A stretch of 64,000 nt of DNA from Nocardia blacklockiae (lineage in GTDB: Bacteria > Actinomycetota > Actinomycetes > Mycobacteriales > Mycobacteriaceae): the NCBI RefSeq assembly GCF_015477355.1, contig NZ_JADLRJ010000011.1:62001-126000 (forward strand), read 5' to 3'. Shown piece after piece: positions 1-6,950 of the stretch. Positions within the stretch are counted from its first letter, which is position 1, and every line of letters begins with the position of its first letter. Under the pieces are notes generated by a model, which searched no databases, had not been told where the DNA came from, and saw nothing but the letters and a program-made list of their open reading frames with translations. The position numbers and the translations under genes are program-made.

Positions 1-26
1 AGGGAACCGTTCCTAGGTTTCCGGTC

Positions 27-251
27 ATGGATACCGTGACCCTTGTCGCCGCCGTCGTCCTGGTCTGCGGGTGCGTCGCGCTCATCGCCAGGGCGGTGGC
101 CGACGCCCGGGGTCGCACCGGCGACGACACGGTTTCCGACGATGACTGCGACCTCGACCCGCTCGACGACATCGTCGAAATCTGCCGTGCCGGTGAGGAC
201 AACCGGATCTTTGGCCGTTCGTTGGCGAGCATTCATAGCGTGCAGCCATGA
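27..251 (+). CDS. small single-pass membrane protein
   Basis: A 74-residue protein of unknown function. Residues about 4-23 form one hydrophobic segment (VTLVAAVVLVCGCVALIA), followed by an acidic stretch with several Asp residues. Its stop codon overlaps the next start in an ATGA arrangement at 248-251, which suggests translational coupling. The last residues run through the AACCG-ATCTTTGGCCG motif repeated upstream of the third gene, so the C-terminus may be accidental. No family recognised. The gene call rests on the membrane segment and the coupling. Confidence 0.45.
   Translation: MDTVTLVAAVVLVCGCVALIARAVADARGRTGDDTVSDDDCDLDPLDDIVEICRAGEDNRIFGRSLASIHSVQP
201..219 (+). promoter_or_regulatory. 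repeated 5' element, copy 1
   Basis: The 19-base string AACCGGATCTTTGGCCGTT starts 47 bases before the ATG at 248. Nearly the same string starts 48 bases before the ATG at 435. The matching distance suggests a shared promoter or leader element, not chance. No classical -35/-10 pair is evident inside it. Confidence 0.4.
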
Positions 252-388
252 ACATCATGTTTGTCGCCGCGGTGCTCTACCTGATCTGGCTGGCGGCGAT
301 CGTCGTCAAACACACCGTCGCCGGGCCGCGCCGCGGCCGGCATCGGGCCCGGGACGGTCGCGATTCCGGTGAAAGCGACAGCGCGTAA
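248..388 (+). CDS. 46-residue membrane protein
   Basis: A short reading frame starting at the ATG of the ATGA overlap with the preceding gene. It begins MNIMFVAAVLYLIWLAAIVV, a single membrane-spanning segment, and ends in a basic then acidic soluble tail (GRHRARDGRDSGESDSA). It sits between two other small membrane proteins on the same strand. Function unknown. Size, hydrophobic start and coupling support a real gene, but no homologous family is recognised. Confidence 0.4.
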   Translation: MNIMFVAAVLYLIWLAAIVVKHTVAGPRRGRHRARDGRDSGESDSA

Positions 389-405
389 CCGAATCTTTGG
401 CCGTC
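387..405 (+). promoter_or_regulatory. repeated 5' element, copy 2
   Basis: The string AACCGAATCTTTGGCCGTC differs from copy 1 at only two positions and starts 48 bases before the ATG at 435. It overlaps the stop codon of the 46-residue gene, so it may be an internal promoter for the Gly/Cys-rich protein gene. Confidence 0.4.
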
Positions 406-434
406 CTTTGGGCCGAGCCGATACCGTCCGGGGC

Positions 435-755
435 ATGGCAATCGTGGTGGTACTCGCAGTTCTCGTCCTGGTGGTCTCGCTGATCACAATCATCATCAGC
501 CTGTCCGTGCGCTCCGCCGAGGCCGCCCGCCGCCGAAACCGCTGGGGCTACGGCAGATCCGGGTACGGAGGCTCGAGCGGCGATTCCTCTGGGGGCTCGT
601 ACTACTCGAGTGGTTGTACCGGCGGCGACAGCGGGTCCGGACATCATCATGGCAGTGGCTGCGGTGGCGGAAGCAGTTGCGGCGGTGGGGGAAGCAGTTG
701 CGGTGGCGGGGGTGGCTGCGGCGGCGGTGGCGGTGGTGGGGGCGGCGGGGATTAG
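435..755 (+). CDS. membrane protein with Gly/Cys-rich low-complexity tail
   Basis: A 106-residue protein. I chose the ATG at 435, which opens MAIVVVLAVLVLVVSLITII, one long hydrophobic helix; an upstream in-frame ATG at 369 would add an unlikely basic leader. The second half is extreme low complexity: Gly/Ser, then SGCTGGDSGSGHHHGSGCGG, then Cys spaced in Gly runs, ending in about ten Gly and an Asp. Such Gly-Cys tails recall the TIGR04222 type of small membrane proteins, though that domain itself is not recognised here. The facing gene at 962-1537 is a glycine-rich-domain (DUF1399-like) protein. Function unknown. Confidence 0.55.
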   Translation: MAIVVVLAVLVLVVSLITIIISLSVRSAEAARRRNRWGYGRSGYGGSSGDSSGGSYYSSGCTGGDSGSGHHHGSGCGGGSSCGGGGSSCGGGGGCGGGGGGGGGGD

Positions 756-970
756 CGCGTGCTCGGCGATCGTGGCGCGGCGGGGGATCCGCGTGTGCTC
801 GGCGATCATGGCCCAGCGGGGTTAGCGCGTTCTCAGTGGTCATGGGGCGGCGGGCTCAGAGCGTGCTCGGCGGTCGAAGGGCAGCGGAGGATCAGCGCCC
901 GCTCGGCGGTCTTGGGGGAGCGGCTGAGGGGGTTCCGCTCGGTGTCCGGGTAGTGGGCGGCTCAGCGGGC
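754..970. repeat. degenerate 34-36 bp tandem repeat, about six units
   Basis: The core GCTCGG or a close variant recurs at 761, 797, 831, 865, 901 and 937, a period of 34-36 bases. Each unit runs roughly GCGTGCTCGGCGATC, then (A/G)TGG, then GCGGCGGG. There are no unique spacers. The array fills the convergent gap between the Gly/Cys-rich protein gene and the gene ending at 962, and runs just into that gene's 3' end. Confidence 0.65.
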
Positions 971-1537
971 CGTGGCGGGGAGGGCCGATTCGATGGCCTC
1001 GACTCGTTCGTGCGGTACGCCCCACGGACGATCGACGCCCACCGTCTTATCCAGGTCCCACAGCACGCACTTTTCGCCGGGCCGCGCGACCATGGACCAC
1101 GCCACCACCGTGCGGCCGAGCTGGGTGTCCATGGAATCGCCGGTGCCGCCGCCGAATCCGTCGCCTTCGGGGAAGTGGTGCAGGAAGCGCCCGTACGCCT
1201 CGTCGCAGAAGCGGGCGTAGCGGGCGGTGCACAGGATCAGCCCGTGCCACGCCTCGTCGACCGCGTGGGACGGCATGCCGATCACCTGGTCGTCGCGCAT
1301 GGCCGCCCCGCAGCAGCGCAACCATTGGCGCAGACCGGTTTCCACCAGTTCGCGCGGCTGCCACGGGCAGGTCTTGAACACCGCCTCCGGCAGGGTCAAG
1401 TTGTCCACGGCCCGTTGGGTCCGGCTCAGGTCGACGCGGCGGAACCGTTGTAGCAGCACGGGATCCAGTATGGCCACTCGCGCCCGGCGGGCAACCCGGT
1501 GACGCCTCGGCCGAGCGGTCCGGGCGCGTCGTGGCAA
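962..1537 (-). CDS. glycine-rich domain-containing (DUF1399-like) protein
   Basis: A 191-residue protein. Its centre carries the family hallmark GMPSHAVDEAWHGLILCTAR followed by YARFCDEAYGRFLHHFP, the His/Trp/Phe-rich helical motif of bacterial proteins annotated as glycine-rich domain-containing. Biochemical role unknown. The first 20 residues are very basic, so a GTG at about residue 15 or 21 may be the true start. It begins 7 bases after the terC stop on the same strand, so the two are probably co-transcribed. It faces the Gly/Cys-rich membrane protein across a tandem repeat. Confidence 0.6.
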   Translation of the reverse strand: MPRRARTARPRRHRVARRARVAILDPVLLQRFRRVDLSRTQRAVDNLTLPEAVFKTCPWQPRELVETGLRQWLRCCGAAMRDDQVIGMPSHAVDEAWHGLILCTARYARFCDEAYGRFLHHFPEGDGFGGGTGDSMDTQLGRTVVAWSMVARPGEKCVLWDLDKTVGVDRPWGVPHERVEAIESALPATAR

Positions 1538-1544
1538 GGCACGG

Positions 1545-2567
1545 CTAGGAGGAGGCGGACGTCGTCTGCGAATCCACTTCTCGGGATCCGCGTGTCGCGC
1601 GCAGGCTGGTGAGCGTCACCACCGCGAGCACCACCACGATCACGCCCAGCGAGGCGGCCGTGGGGATCTCGGGCAGCCAGTCCCACACGCCGTGTGCCCA
1701 GTGCAGCACCAGCTTCACGCCGATGAACGCCAGGATGATCGCCAGGCCGTAGGCCAGGTGCACCAGCCGCGACAGCGCCGCCTGCAATACGAAGTACAGC
1801 GCGCGCAGGCCCAGCAGCGCGAAGGCGTTGGTGGCGAACACCAGATACGGGTCACCGGTCACGCCGTACACCGCGGGCACCGAGTCGACCGCGAACACCA
1901 GGTCGGTCGCCATCACGGCGGTGACCACGAGCGCCAGGGGAGTGAGGGCGCGTCTGCCCGCTTCGCGCACCGTCATCCGGGTGCCGCGGTAGTCGTCGGT
2001 GACGGGCATGAGCTTGCGCATCAACCGCACCGACCGCATGCGGGAGATGTCGACCTCTTGCTCGTGCCCGCCTGCCGCGTCGATCAGGAGTTTGGCGGCC
2101 GTCACCAGCAGGATCGCGCCGAACAGCAGGAAGGCCCAGTCCAGCGAGGCCAGCGCGGCCGCGCCCAGCGCGATGAAGATGCCGCGCAGCACCAGCGCGC
2201 CCACGATGCCGAACAGCAGCACCCGTTGCGCCAGCGCGGCCGGCACGGCGAAGGCCGCCAGCAACAGCATGAAGACGAACAGGTTGTCGACCGACAGCGA
2301 TTTCTCCAGCAGGTAGCCGGTGAAGAACTCGGTGGAGACGGTGCCGTTGTAACCGGCCCAGAGCACGAGGCCGAAGATCACCGGCAGCGCGATGTAGAAC
2401 ACCGACCAGCCGACCGCTTCTCGCATCGACACCTCGTGCGGCTTGCGGGTGACTATGAAATCGAGCACCAGCAGGGCCAGCACACCGGCGATGGTCGCGG
2501 CCCACAGCCACGGCGTGCCGATGGTCTGCAAACCACCGGCTGCGAGGACGGAATCGGTCGGGCTCAT
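1545..2567 (-). CDS. TerC family integral membrane protein
   Basis: A 340-residue polytopic protein of the TerC/Alx/YkoY family, linked to metal (mainly manganese) export and tellurite resistance. At least seven hydrophobic helices are visible. Family signatures include YLLEKSLSVDNLFVFMLLLA and AVMATDLVFAVDSVPAVYGV, whose acidic and polar membrane residues are thought to bind metal. I chose the ATG at 2567 because GAGGAGA lies directly upstream; the frame stays open to 2627. The leader can fold over this ribosome site (see 2574-2599). The following gene on the strand is the DUF1399-like protein. Confidence 0.85.
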   Translation of the reverse strand: MSPTDSVLAAGGLQTIGTPWLWAATIAGVLALLVLDFIVTRKPHEVSMREAVGWSVFYIALPVIFGLVLWAGYNGTVSTEFFTGYLLEKSLSVDNLFVFMLLLAAFAVPAALAQRVLLFGIVGALVLRGIFIALGAAALASLDWAFLLFGAILLVTAAKLLIDAAGGHEQEVDISRMRSVRLMRKLMPVTDDYRGTRMTVREAGRRALTPLALVVTAVMATDLVFAVDSVPAVYGVTGDPYLVFATNAFALLGLRALYFVLQAALSRLVHLAYGLAIILAFIGVKLVLHWAHGVWDWLPEIPTAASLGVIVVVLAVVTLTSLRATRGSREVDSQTTSASS

Positions 2568-2573
2568 AGGTCT

Positions 2574-2599
2574 CCTCGGGCATGAAAAATTACCCGAGG
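2574..2599 (-). promoter_or_regulatory. hairpin masking the terC ribosome-binding site
   Basis: Read on the minus strand, CCTCGGG and CCCGAGG form a perfect 7-base stem around a 12-base AU-rich loop. The 3' arm contributes part of GAGGAGA, the Shine-Dalgarno sequence, and ends 6 bases before the ATG at 2567. Closing the stem should reduce initiation, so it is a plausible expression platform for the leader upstream. Confidence 0.55.
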
Positions 2600-2700
2600 T
2601 CTCCTTCACCCTCACTCGGGCGGCCACCCGGGGATCCCGACGGCGGAATCCGTACTGACCGGCATGGCACTTGGGAAGTACTCCCCTCGACAGCCAGGGT
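2600..2700 (-). promoter_or_regulatory. candidate yybP-ykoY (Mn2+) riboswitch-like leader of terC
   Basis: The minus-strand leader contains GGGGAGTA at 2686-2679, continuing GGGGAGTACTTCCC, and later GGGTGAAGGAGACC close to the RBS-masking stem. GGGGAGUA is the conserved 5' element of the yybP-ykoY manganese riboswitch, which often precedes TerC-family genes. I cannot verify the full three-way junction by eye, so the class is provisional; a structured leader is better supported than the ligand. Confidence 0.4.
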
Positions 2701-2763
2701 AGCGGAGTCGAGGCGCGATGACCAACCGACGGGCCGTGTGGCGAAGATCCGGCACACCGGCTC

Positions 2764-2794
2764 TTGACCTGAACCTTGCTTCAGGTAACAGGCT
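2764..2794 (+). promoter_or_regulatory. MerR/SoxR-type promoter with spacer dyad
   Basis: TTGACC (2764-2769) is a good -35. The dyad ACCTGAA (2767-2773), six bases, TTCAGGT (2780-2786) lies over the -35/spacer. A 19-base spacer puts CAGGCT (2789-2794), a weak -10, in the overlong geometry typical of MerR-family promoters such as soxS. It drives the quinone reductase starting at 2832. No merR-family gene lies nearby, so the regulator would be encoded elsewhere. Confidence 0.6.
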
Positions 2795-2831
2795 GGGCGG
2801 ACAACGTTGCGACGAAGGGAAGTGGTCGAGC

Positions 2832-3821
2832 ATGCGAGTGATCGAGGCGAAGGCGTTCGGCGGGCCGGAGGTGCTGGCGGTGGCCGAGGCGCCGAATCCG
2901 GTCCCAGGCACGGGCGAAGTGGTGGTCGATGTCGCCGCGGCGGATGTGATGTTCCTCGACGCGCGGCTGCGCGCCGGCTGGGGCACCGAGTTCTTCGCCG
3001 TGCGGCCGCCGTATGTGCCGGGCGGCGCGATCGCGGGCGTGGTGTCCGCCGTGGGTCCGGACGTGGACGCCGCCTGGGTCGGCAAACGCGTGGCGAGCGC
3101 CACGGCCGCCAGCGGCATCGGCGGCGGACTGCCCATCGGCGGGTACGCCGAACAGGCGCTGGCCAAGGCTGCCACGCTGGCCGAAATTCCGGACGAGCTG
3201 GATTTCGTGCCCGCCGCGGCTCTCGTCCACGACGGCATGACGGCGATCGCGGTGTCCTCGCGGGCGGCCCTGCGCGCCGACGAGTGGGTGCTGATCACCG
3301 CCGCCGGTGGCGGTCTCGGCACCCTGCTCACCCAGCTCGCGCGCTCGTCCGGGGCGCGGGTGATCGCCGCCGCGCACGGCGACCGCAAGCTCGACCTGGC
3401 TCGGCGACTCGGCGCGACCGAGGTGATCGACTACGAGGAGCCCGGCTGGACGGACCGGGTGCGCGAGCTGACCGGCGGCGTGGCCGCGGTCTTCGACGGC
3501 GCGGGCGGGCAGATCGGTCAATCCGCGCTCGGAACCATCGTCCCCGGCGGCCGCTTTCTCGGATACGGCAATGCCGCTGGCGGATTCGCGGAGCTCGACA
3601 CCGAACACGCTGCCGCACAAGGCATCACCGTGCTGAGTCTGATGGACATCACCGCCGGTGGCACCGACTGGGACGCGCTGCGTCCCCGCGCCTACGCGCT
3701 GGCTGCGAAGGGGGAGTTGGAAGTTGTTGTGGGGCAGACGTTCCCGCTGGAGCTGGCGGCTGACGCGCACGCGGCGATCGAGGCGCGGCAGGCGGTGGGG
3801 CGGACGATTCTGACGGTGTGA
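2832..3821 (+). CDS. zinc-type NADPH:quinone oxidoreductase (MDR family)
   Basis: A 329-residue medium-chain dehydrogenase/reductase of the quinone oxidoreductase type, expected to reduce quinones or enones with NADPH in the cytosol. The N-terminal GroES-like half contains PYVPGGAIAGVVSAVG; the Rossmann half has LITAAGGGLGTLLTQLARSS for the cofactor. No zinc-ligand Cys cluster is seen, as usual for QORs. I chose the ATG at 2832, preceded by GAAGGGAAG; an earlier ATG at 2718 lies upstream of the promoter. The promoter has MerR/SoxR geometry, consistent with induction by redox-active or electrophilic compounds. A strong hairpin follows the stop. Confidence 0.8.
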   Translation: MRVIEAKAFGGPEVLAVAEAPNPVPGTGEVVVDVAAADVMFLDARLRAGWGTEFFAVRPPYVPGGAIAGVVSAVGPDVDAAWVGKRVASATAASGIGGGLPIGGYAEQALAKAATLAEIPDELDFVPAAALVHDGMTAIAVSSRAALRADEWVLITAAGGGLGTLLTQLARSSGARVIAAAHGDRKLDLARRLGATEVIDYEEPGWTDRVRELTGGVAAVFDGAGGQIGQSALGTIVPGGRFLGYGNAAGGFAELDTEHAAAQGITVLSLMDITAGGTDWDALRPRAYALAAKGELEVVVGQTFPLELAADAHAAIEARQAVGRTILTV

Positions 3822-3828
3822 GGGGTGG

Positions 3829-3863
3829 GGGTGCCTGCGGTTATAAGTTGATCGCAGGCACCC
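3829..3863 (+). terminator. hairpin terminator after the quinone reductase
   Basis: Perfect 11-base stem GGGTGCCTGCG (3829-3839) and CGCAGGCACCC (3853-3863) around a 13-base AT-rich loop, 7 bases after the stop. There is no T tract, as is common for actinomycete terminators. Confidence 0.75.
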
Positions 3864-4035
3864 TGAGTGCTCGGTGTCGGCAGAGAAGTGCGCAGGATAT
3901 GGGCTGACTGGGCCTGTGCGGCGACTGCCGTGTGCTGCCCCGAACTCGTTGGTTCGCGAGCCTTGTATCAGGACGCCGATTCCGGCGGGCGTGCAAGGCA
4001 GGTGGGCGGGCTCGGGACGACAAGCGCGAGTGGAA

Positions 4036-4467
4036 TCAGGTGCGCGGGCTCAGCACAACGAGCGCGATCGGGCGCTTTGTCATGGTCTGGTACTGCGTAT
4101 ACCGGCCCTTGTTCACCTTGTCGGCCAGCTTCCACCGCCGCGCATAGTCCGGGTCGTCCGGGTAGGTCGCCCGCGCGGTCACCGGAATCCTCCGCCGCCC
4201 CACCTGAATCTCACACTCCGGCTTGTCCTTCAGATTCGCCAGCCACCCCGGCGCCCGCGGCGACCCACCATTGGACGCGGTCACCACAAAGTCCGTCCCA
4301 TCCTCGGCATAGGTCAGCGCATTGGTCCGCTGCTTCCCGGTCTTCCGCCCCACCGTCCGCAACAACAAGGTCGGATTCCCGAACAACAGCCGATGCCCCA
4401 CCAGCCCCCCGGACTTCTCATACACCCACTGATGCCCCCGCAACACCTTCACGAACAGATCCGCCAC
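4036..4467 (-). CDS. deazaflavin (F420)-dependent nitroreductase/quinone reductase family protein
   Basis: A 143-residue protein of the Ddn/DUF385 family, small split-barrel enzymes that use reduced cofactor F420. Family features are the aromatic N-terminal helix, the LLLRTVGRKTGKQRTNALTY strand pair that binds the F420 phosphate, and ASNGGSPRAPGWLANLKDKP. Members reduce quinones or nitro compounds; the substrate cannot be predicted. It converges on the quinone reductase and has no same-strand partner. Length and start fit the family. Confidence 0.8.
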   Translation of the reverse strand: MADLFVKVLRGHQWVYEKSGGLVGHRLLFGNPTLLLRTVGRKTGKQRTNALTYAEDGTDFVVTASNGGSPRAPGWLANLKDKPECEIQVGRRRIPVTARATYPDDPDYARRWKLADKVNKGRYTQYQTMTKRPIALVVLSPRT

Positions 4468-4571
4468 GCCAACCTCCCTCGTCGCCTCCCCCCACCCTAA
4501 CCGGCGATCCGACTAGGCCCACCCACCCCCAACCCGGTACCATCTTGACGCCCGCAGCCACCCTGCGGCGG

Positions 4572-4645
4572 GGGACGGTAGCTCAGTCGGTTAGAGCCGC
4601 GGACTCATAATCCGTTGGTCGTGGGTTCGAGCCCCACCCGTCCCA
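4572..4645 (+). tRNA. tRNA with CAU anticodon (Met or Ile2)
   Basis: A full cloverleaf can be read. The acceptor GGGACGG pairs with CCGTCCC and the discriminator is A. The D stem is GCTC/GAGC, the anticodon loop CTCATAA gives CAU, and the T arm GTGGG-TTCGAGC-CCCAC precedes the acceptor. CCA is not encoded. It starts with G and has a paired acceptor, so it is not initiator tRNA. Elongator Met and lysidine-modified Ile2 cannot be separated by eye. Accessory genes start right after it. Confidence 0.9.
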
Positions 4646-4753
4646 CCCAACCCGCCTCACCAACAGAAACACTGAATAGTTGCTCCGTTCGGCGACGATT
4701 TCGGCGACCCGATCACGATTCAGCCATAAGGTCTCGATCGGAACGGAGGCGGC

Positions 4754-5269
4754 ATGCAGCACCTTTCGTTCGATGACCTTGCCAGCGTATTTCGTTCGCA
4801 TCGACGGGCGTTCCATCTGGAAGTCCGTGACGACTACAGCGGGGTAGTCGGCGAAGCTGATCGGGTTCGGCGGTTTATGAATGGTGAGCCGCAGGATCCG
4901 TCGGCGAGCGCACGCTGGCAGGCCCTCGTACGCGAGGTCACCGGGCGAGGGCACGCCGTGCAGCGCGTGCGGGTCATCACCGAGCCACATGGTCAATACA
5001 CCCGATTTTCTGTCGGTACGACAGCCGCAAATATTCGAGCGGGCGAAGATATTCGTTGGTTGCCACGGCACGACGCGCCGCCCGGTCTGCCGGATGACGA
5101 CTGGTGGCTGTTCGATGATGAGTTCGTCGCGTTCACCGCGTTCGAGCGAGACGGGTCGGCGCTGCCGGGCTGGATGGCCGTCGACGATCCTGCGATTGCC
5201 GCTCACTATGCGGAGCGCCGGGAGCAGCTGTGGCGGAGGGGAATACCGCACCACGAGTACACCGAGTGA
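4754..5269 (+). CDS. DUF6879 family protein
   Basis: A 171-residue actinomycete protein of unknown function. Hallmarks: an N-terminal FDDL helix, the strand RAFHLEVRDDY, the segment RRFMNGEP, then RVRVITEPHGQYTRF, GEDIRWLPR and DDDWWLFDDEFVAFTAF. Members commonly sit beside HTH-TPR regulators in Streptomyces and Nocardia, as here, which suggests a regulatory or signalling module but gives no biochemistry. A second, broken copy faces it at 5371-5879. Confidence 0.7.
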   Translation: MQHLSFDDLASVFRSHRRAFHLEVRDDYSGVVGEADRVRRFMNGEPQDPSASARWQALVREVTGRGHAVQRVRVITEPHGQYTRFSVGTTAANIRAGEDIRWLPRHDAPPGLPDDDWWLFDDEFVAFTAFERDGSALPGWMAVDDPAIAAHYAERREQLWRRGIPHHEYTE

Positions 5270-5370
5270 CCGCAATACGTGAGGCGCGGCGCGACTTCGG
5301 GCTCGGCGTCGTGGGCTCAGAGTCGCGTGCCTGCGTGAATACCAACTAGCCGAAAGTGCCTGGAGGGCGG

Positions 5371-5879
5371 TCACCGCAGCAAGGACGAGACATATTCGGC
5401 ATGGGCGACGGCGGCCGGCCACGCTCGATCCCGGACCGTCCGCAGGTGAGTGGCGATAACCGGGTCTGTGGTCACCGAGAATCCGGCGCCCTCGCCGTTA
5501 CGAGTAAACACGCTGAAGGCGCAGAGGTGGTCATCGAACAGCCAGCAGTCGTCACTGGCCAGATAGGATGTCGGCATCGAATACCTTGGCAACCAGCCGA
5601 TTTCCTCACCGGCCGCAATGTTGCGTGGTGACACCGACAGTGCCCACCGCGTGTAATCGGTATGCGGTTCAGTTACCACCCGTACCCGCTGCAGCAACTT
5701 GCCTGCCGCCGTTATTTCCTGCACCAGGTCCAGCCAGTTCTGCTGCCAGGTTGTATCTTCGGGTTCCCCGTCGAGGAACTGGCGGAGCGGCTCGCACTCA
5801 CTCGACACTGCGTAGTGTCCTGGAGTTCGAGGTGGAAGGTACGTTGCCACGGTGACCGGCACAACTCATCGAACGAACG
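5371..5879 (-). pseudogene. frameshifted DUF6879 family gene
   Basis: The longer frame gives LRQFLDGEPED, RVRVVTEPHTDYTRW, EEIGWLPR and DDCWLFDDHLCAFSVF, clearly DUF6879. Its apparent start region (TYLPPRTPGHYAV) does not fit the family. Upstream in another frame lies RSFDELCRSPWQRTFHLELQ, which aligns with the N-terminus of the intact paralogue at 4754 (SFDDL...RAFHLEVRDD). The frames join at about 5815-5816 if one base is missing between the codons for LQD and YAVSSE. No good start is seen in the N-terminal frame either. So this is a pseudogene or, less likely, a base-calling error. Confidence 0.75.
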
Positions 5880-5904
5880 GTGGGGTGGCTCTTGGGCTGC
5901 GGTG

Positions 5905-6114
5905 CTAGCACTGGTCCAGGAGGAACACTGCCACTGCCAGGTGGACGCGGCACTCGTCTGGGTGGTGGTTTTGGTGGGCGACGCGCAGCTCGTAGGCTCG
6001 TGCTTCGGTCAGTTCGAGGAGTTCTACCTGGCACAGGTGCTCGGCGAGTGGGCTGTCTGCCCTTACGAAAGTGTTTGTACTCAAAAGTTCTAGTCTCCTG
6101 TCTGGAAACGGCAT
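5905..6114 (-). CDS. small hypothetical protein
   Basis: A 69-residue candidate starting MPFPDRRLELLSTNTFV and ending VHLAVAVFLLDQC. It contains LLELTEARAYELRVAHQNH and DECRVHLAVA, a pattern that reads like real amphipathic protein. No clear ribosome site precedes the ATG at 6114, and the frame stays open further upstream. It lies just upstream of the broken DUF6879 gene on the same strand and may be part of the same former operon. No family recognised. Confidence 0.4.
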   Translation of the reverse strand: MPFPDRRLELLSTNTFVRADSPLAEHLCQVELLELTEARAYELRVAHQNHHPDECRVHLAVAVFLLDQC

Positions 6115-6209
6115 GGTTCTGTTCGGGGCAGGACGATGGCTGCCGTCGGTTGTAAGACGTGGAAATCGTTGGGAAGTAATAGGTTCAGCGAGGCGGGAGG
6201 TGGGTGCCC

Positions 6210-6437
6210 TCATTCCCACAATCTCGCGCATGGCAGGGGTGGAAGTTCGGGCCGCACTTTGTCGTCCACCGTCACGCGAAGATTCATGTGGGCGAAAGCG
6301 CCCGCCAGTTGGGCGGCGACATCCTGAGCTTGCTCCGCGCTGGCTTGGTAATCGAGCAAGAGTTCGCCCGATTCGATGCGGATGTGTTGGACGCGCCGAG
6401 GCCTTGCCAGCGTGTGACGAGCCGCGTCATCGGTCAC
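6210..6437 (-). CDS. small hypothetical protein
   Basis: A 75-residue candidate from a GTG at 6437 with GGAG just before it. The middle reads [37 protein letters not shown] and [16 protein letters not shown], a strand-helix-strand pattern. The frame extends upstream to 6815 with low-quality sequence, so the start is uncertain. It belongs to the row of three small minus-strand genes divergent from the HTH-TPR regulator at 6951. Function unknown. Confidence 0.4.
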   Translation of the reverse strand: MTDDAARHTLARPRRVQHIRIESGELLLDYQASAEQAQDVAAQLAGAFAHMNLRVTVDDKVRPELPPLPCARLWE

Positions 6438-6492
6438 GTCTCCGGCAGCAGGACTCGTTCCGACGGCCGCGCCGACTGTGTGTTCACCTCGC

Positions 6493-6669
6493 TCACCGCG
6501 GGTGGATTGTGGATGGCACCAAGCGGCCGACCTCGGCCAGGACCTGGAGTGCAGCGGCCTTACGCGGGCAGGATTTTGCTCGACACGCAACATGGAATTG
6601 CATGACGGTGTGGGCGCGGTCGACGCTGAACGGCGTCTGTGGTGCGGAGTGGGTTCGCTGCTCGGACAT
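6493..6669 (-). CDS. small hypothetical protein
   Basis: A 58-residue candidate, first of three minus-strand genes divergent from the regulator at 6951. It reads [20 protein letters not shown] followed by [19 protein letters not shown]. This resembles short actinomycete proteins with a Cys-x-x-x-Cys pair before a helical segment (my recollection, not a search). The ATG at 6669 is chosen, but one at 6708 is possible. Function unknown. Confidence 0.45.
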   Translation of the reverse strand: MSEQRTHSAPQTPFSVDRAHTVMQFHVACRAKSCPRKAAALQVLAEVGRLVPSTIHPR

Positions 6670-6913
6670 GGCGACGAGATGGTGAATCGCAAGCGTGTTG
6701 TAGGGCATCGTGCTGATACCTCCAGAGCGGTCCATAGGGCTGTCGGAGTCACCCGGTGCCAAGCGGTTCGCGGCCCCGTCCGATTGATCGGAAAGGGTGT
6801 GACCCGAGAGGCCACGGCCTCGGCTTGGTATCGGATGCCCGTTTCACCTTGCCTCCCAAGCTGTTTCGGCGGCGATAGGCCAGCGGTGGGGTACTGTGGG
6901 GCTACTGAACGTA

Positions 6914-6927
6914 TTTGCCCAGGTCAG
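6914..6927 (+). promoter_or_regulatory. shared leader motif of HTH-TPR regulator 1
   Basis: TTTGCCCAGGTCAG lies 23 bases before the ATG at 6951. The identical 14-mer precedes the paralogous regulator gene at 9168. Upstream at about 6892 TACTGT could be a -10. It may be a shared autoregulatory or leader element. Confidence 0.5.
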
Positions 6928-6950
6928 AATGGCTGAACTTAGGTGAGGGT

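Noticed and set aside
754-970. CRISPR array
   Set aside because: Units are contiguous and degenerate, with no unique spacers and no cas genes.
614-1453. 279-residue plus-strand frame
   Set aside because: Runs through the Gly/Cys gene, the tandem repeat and antisense to the DUF1399-like gene; no domain.
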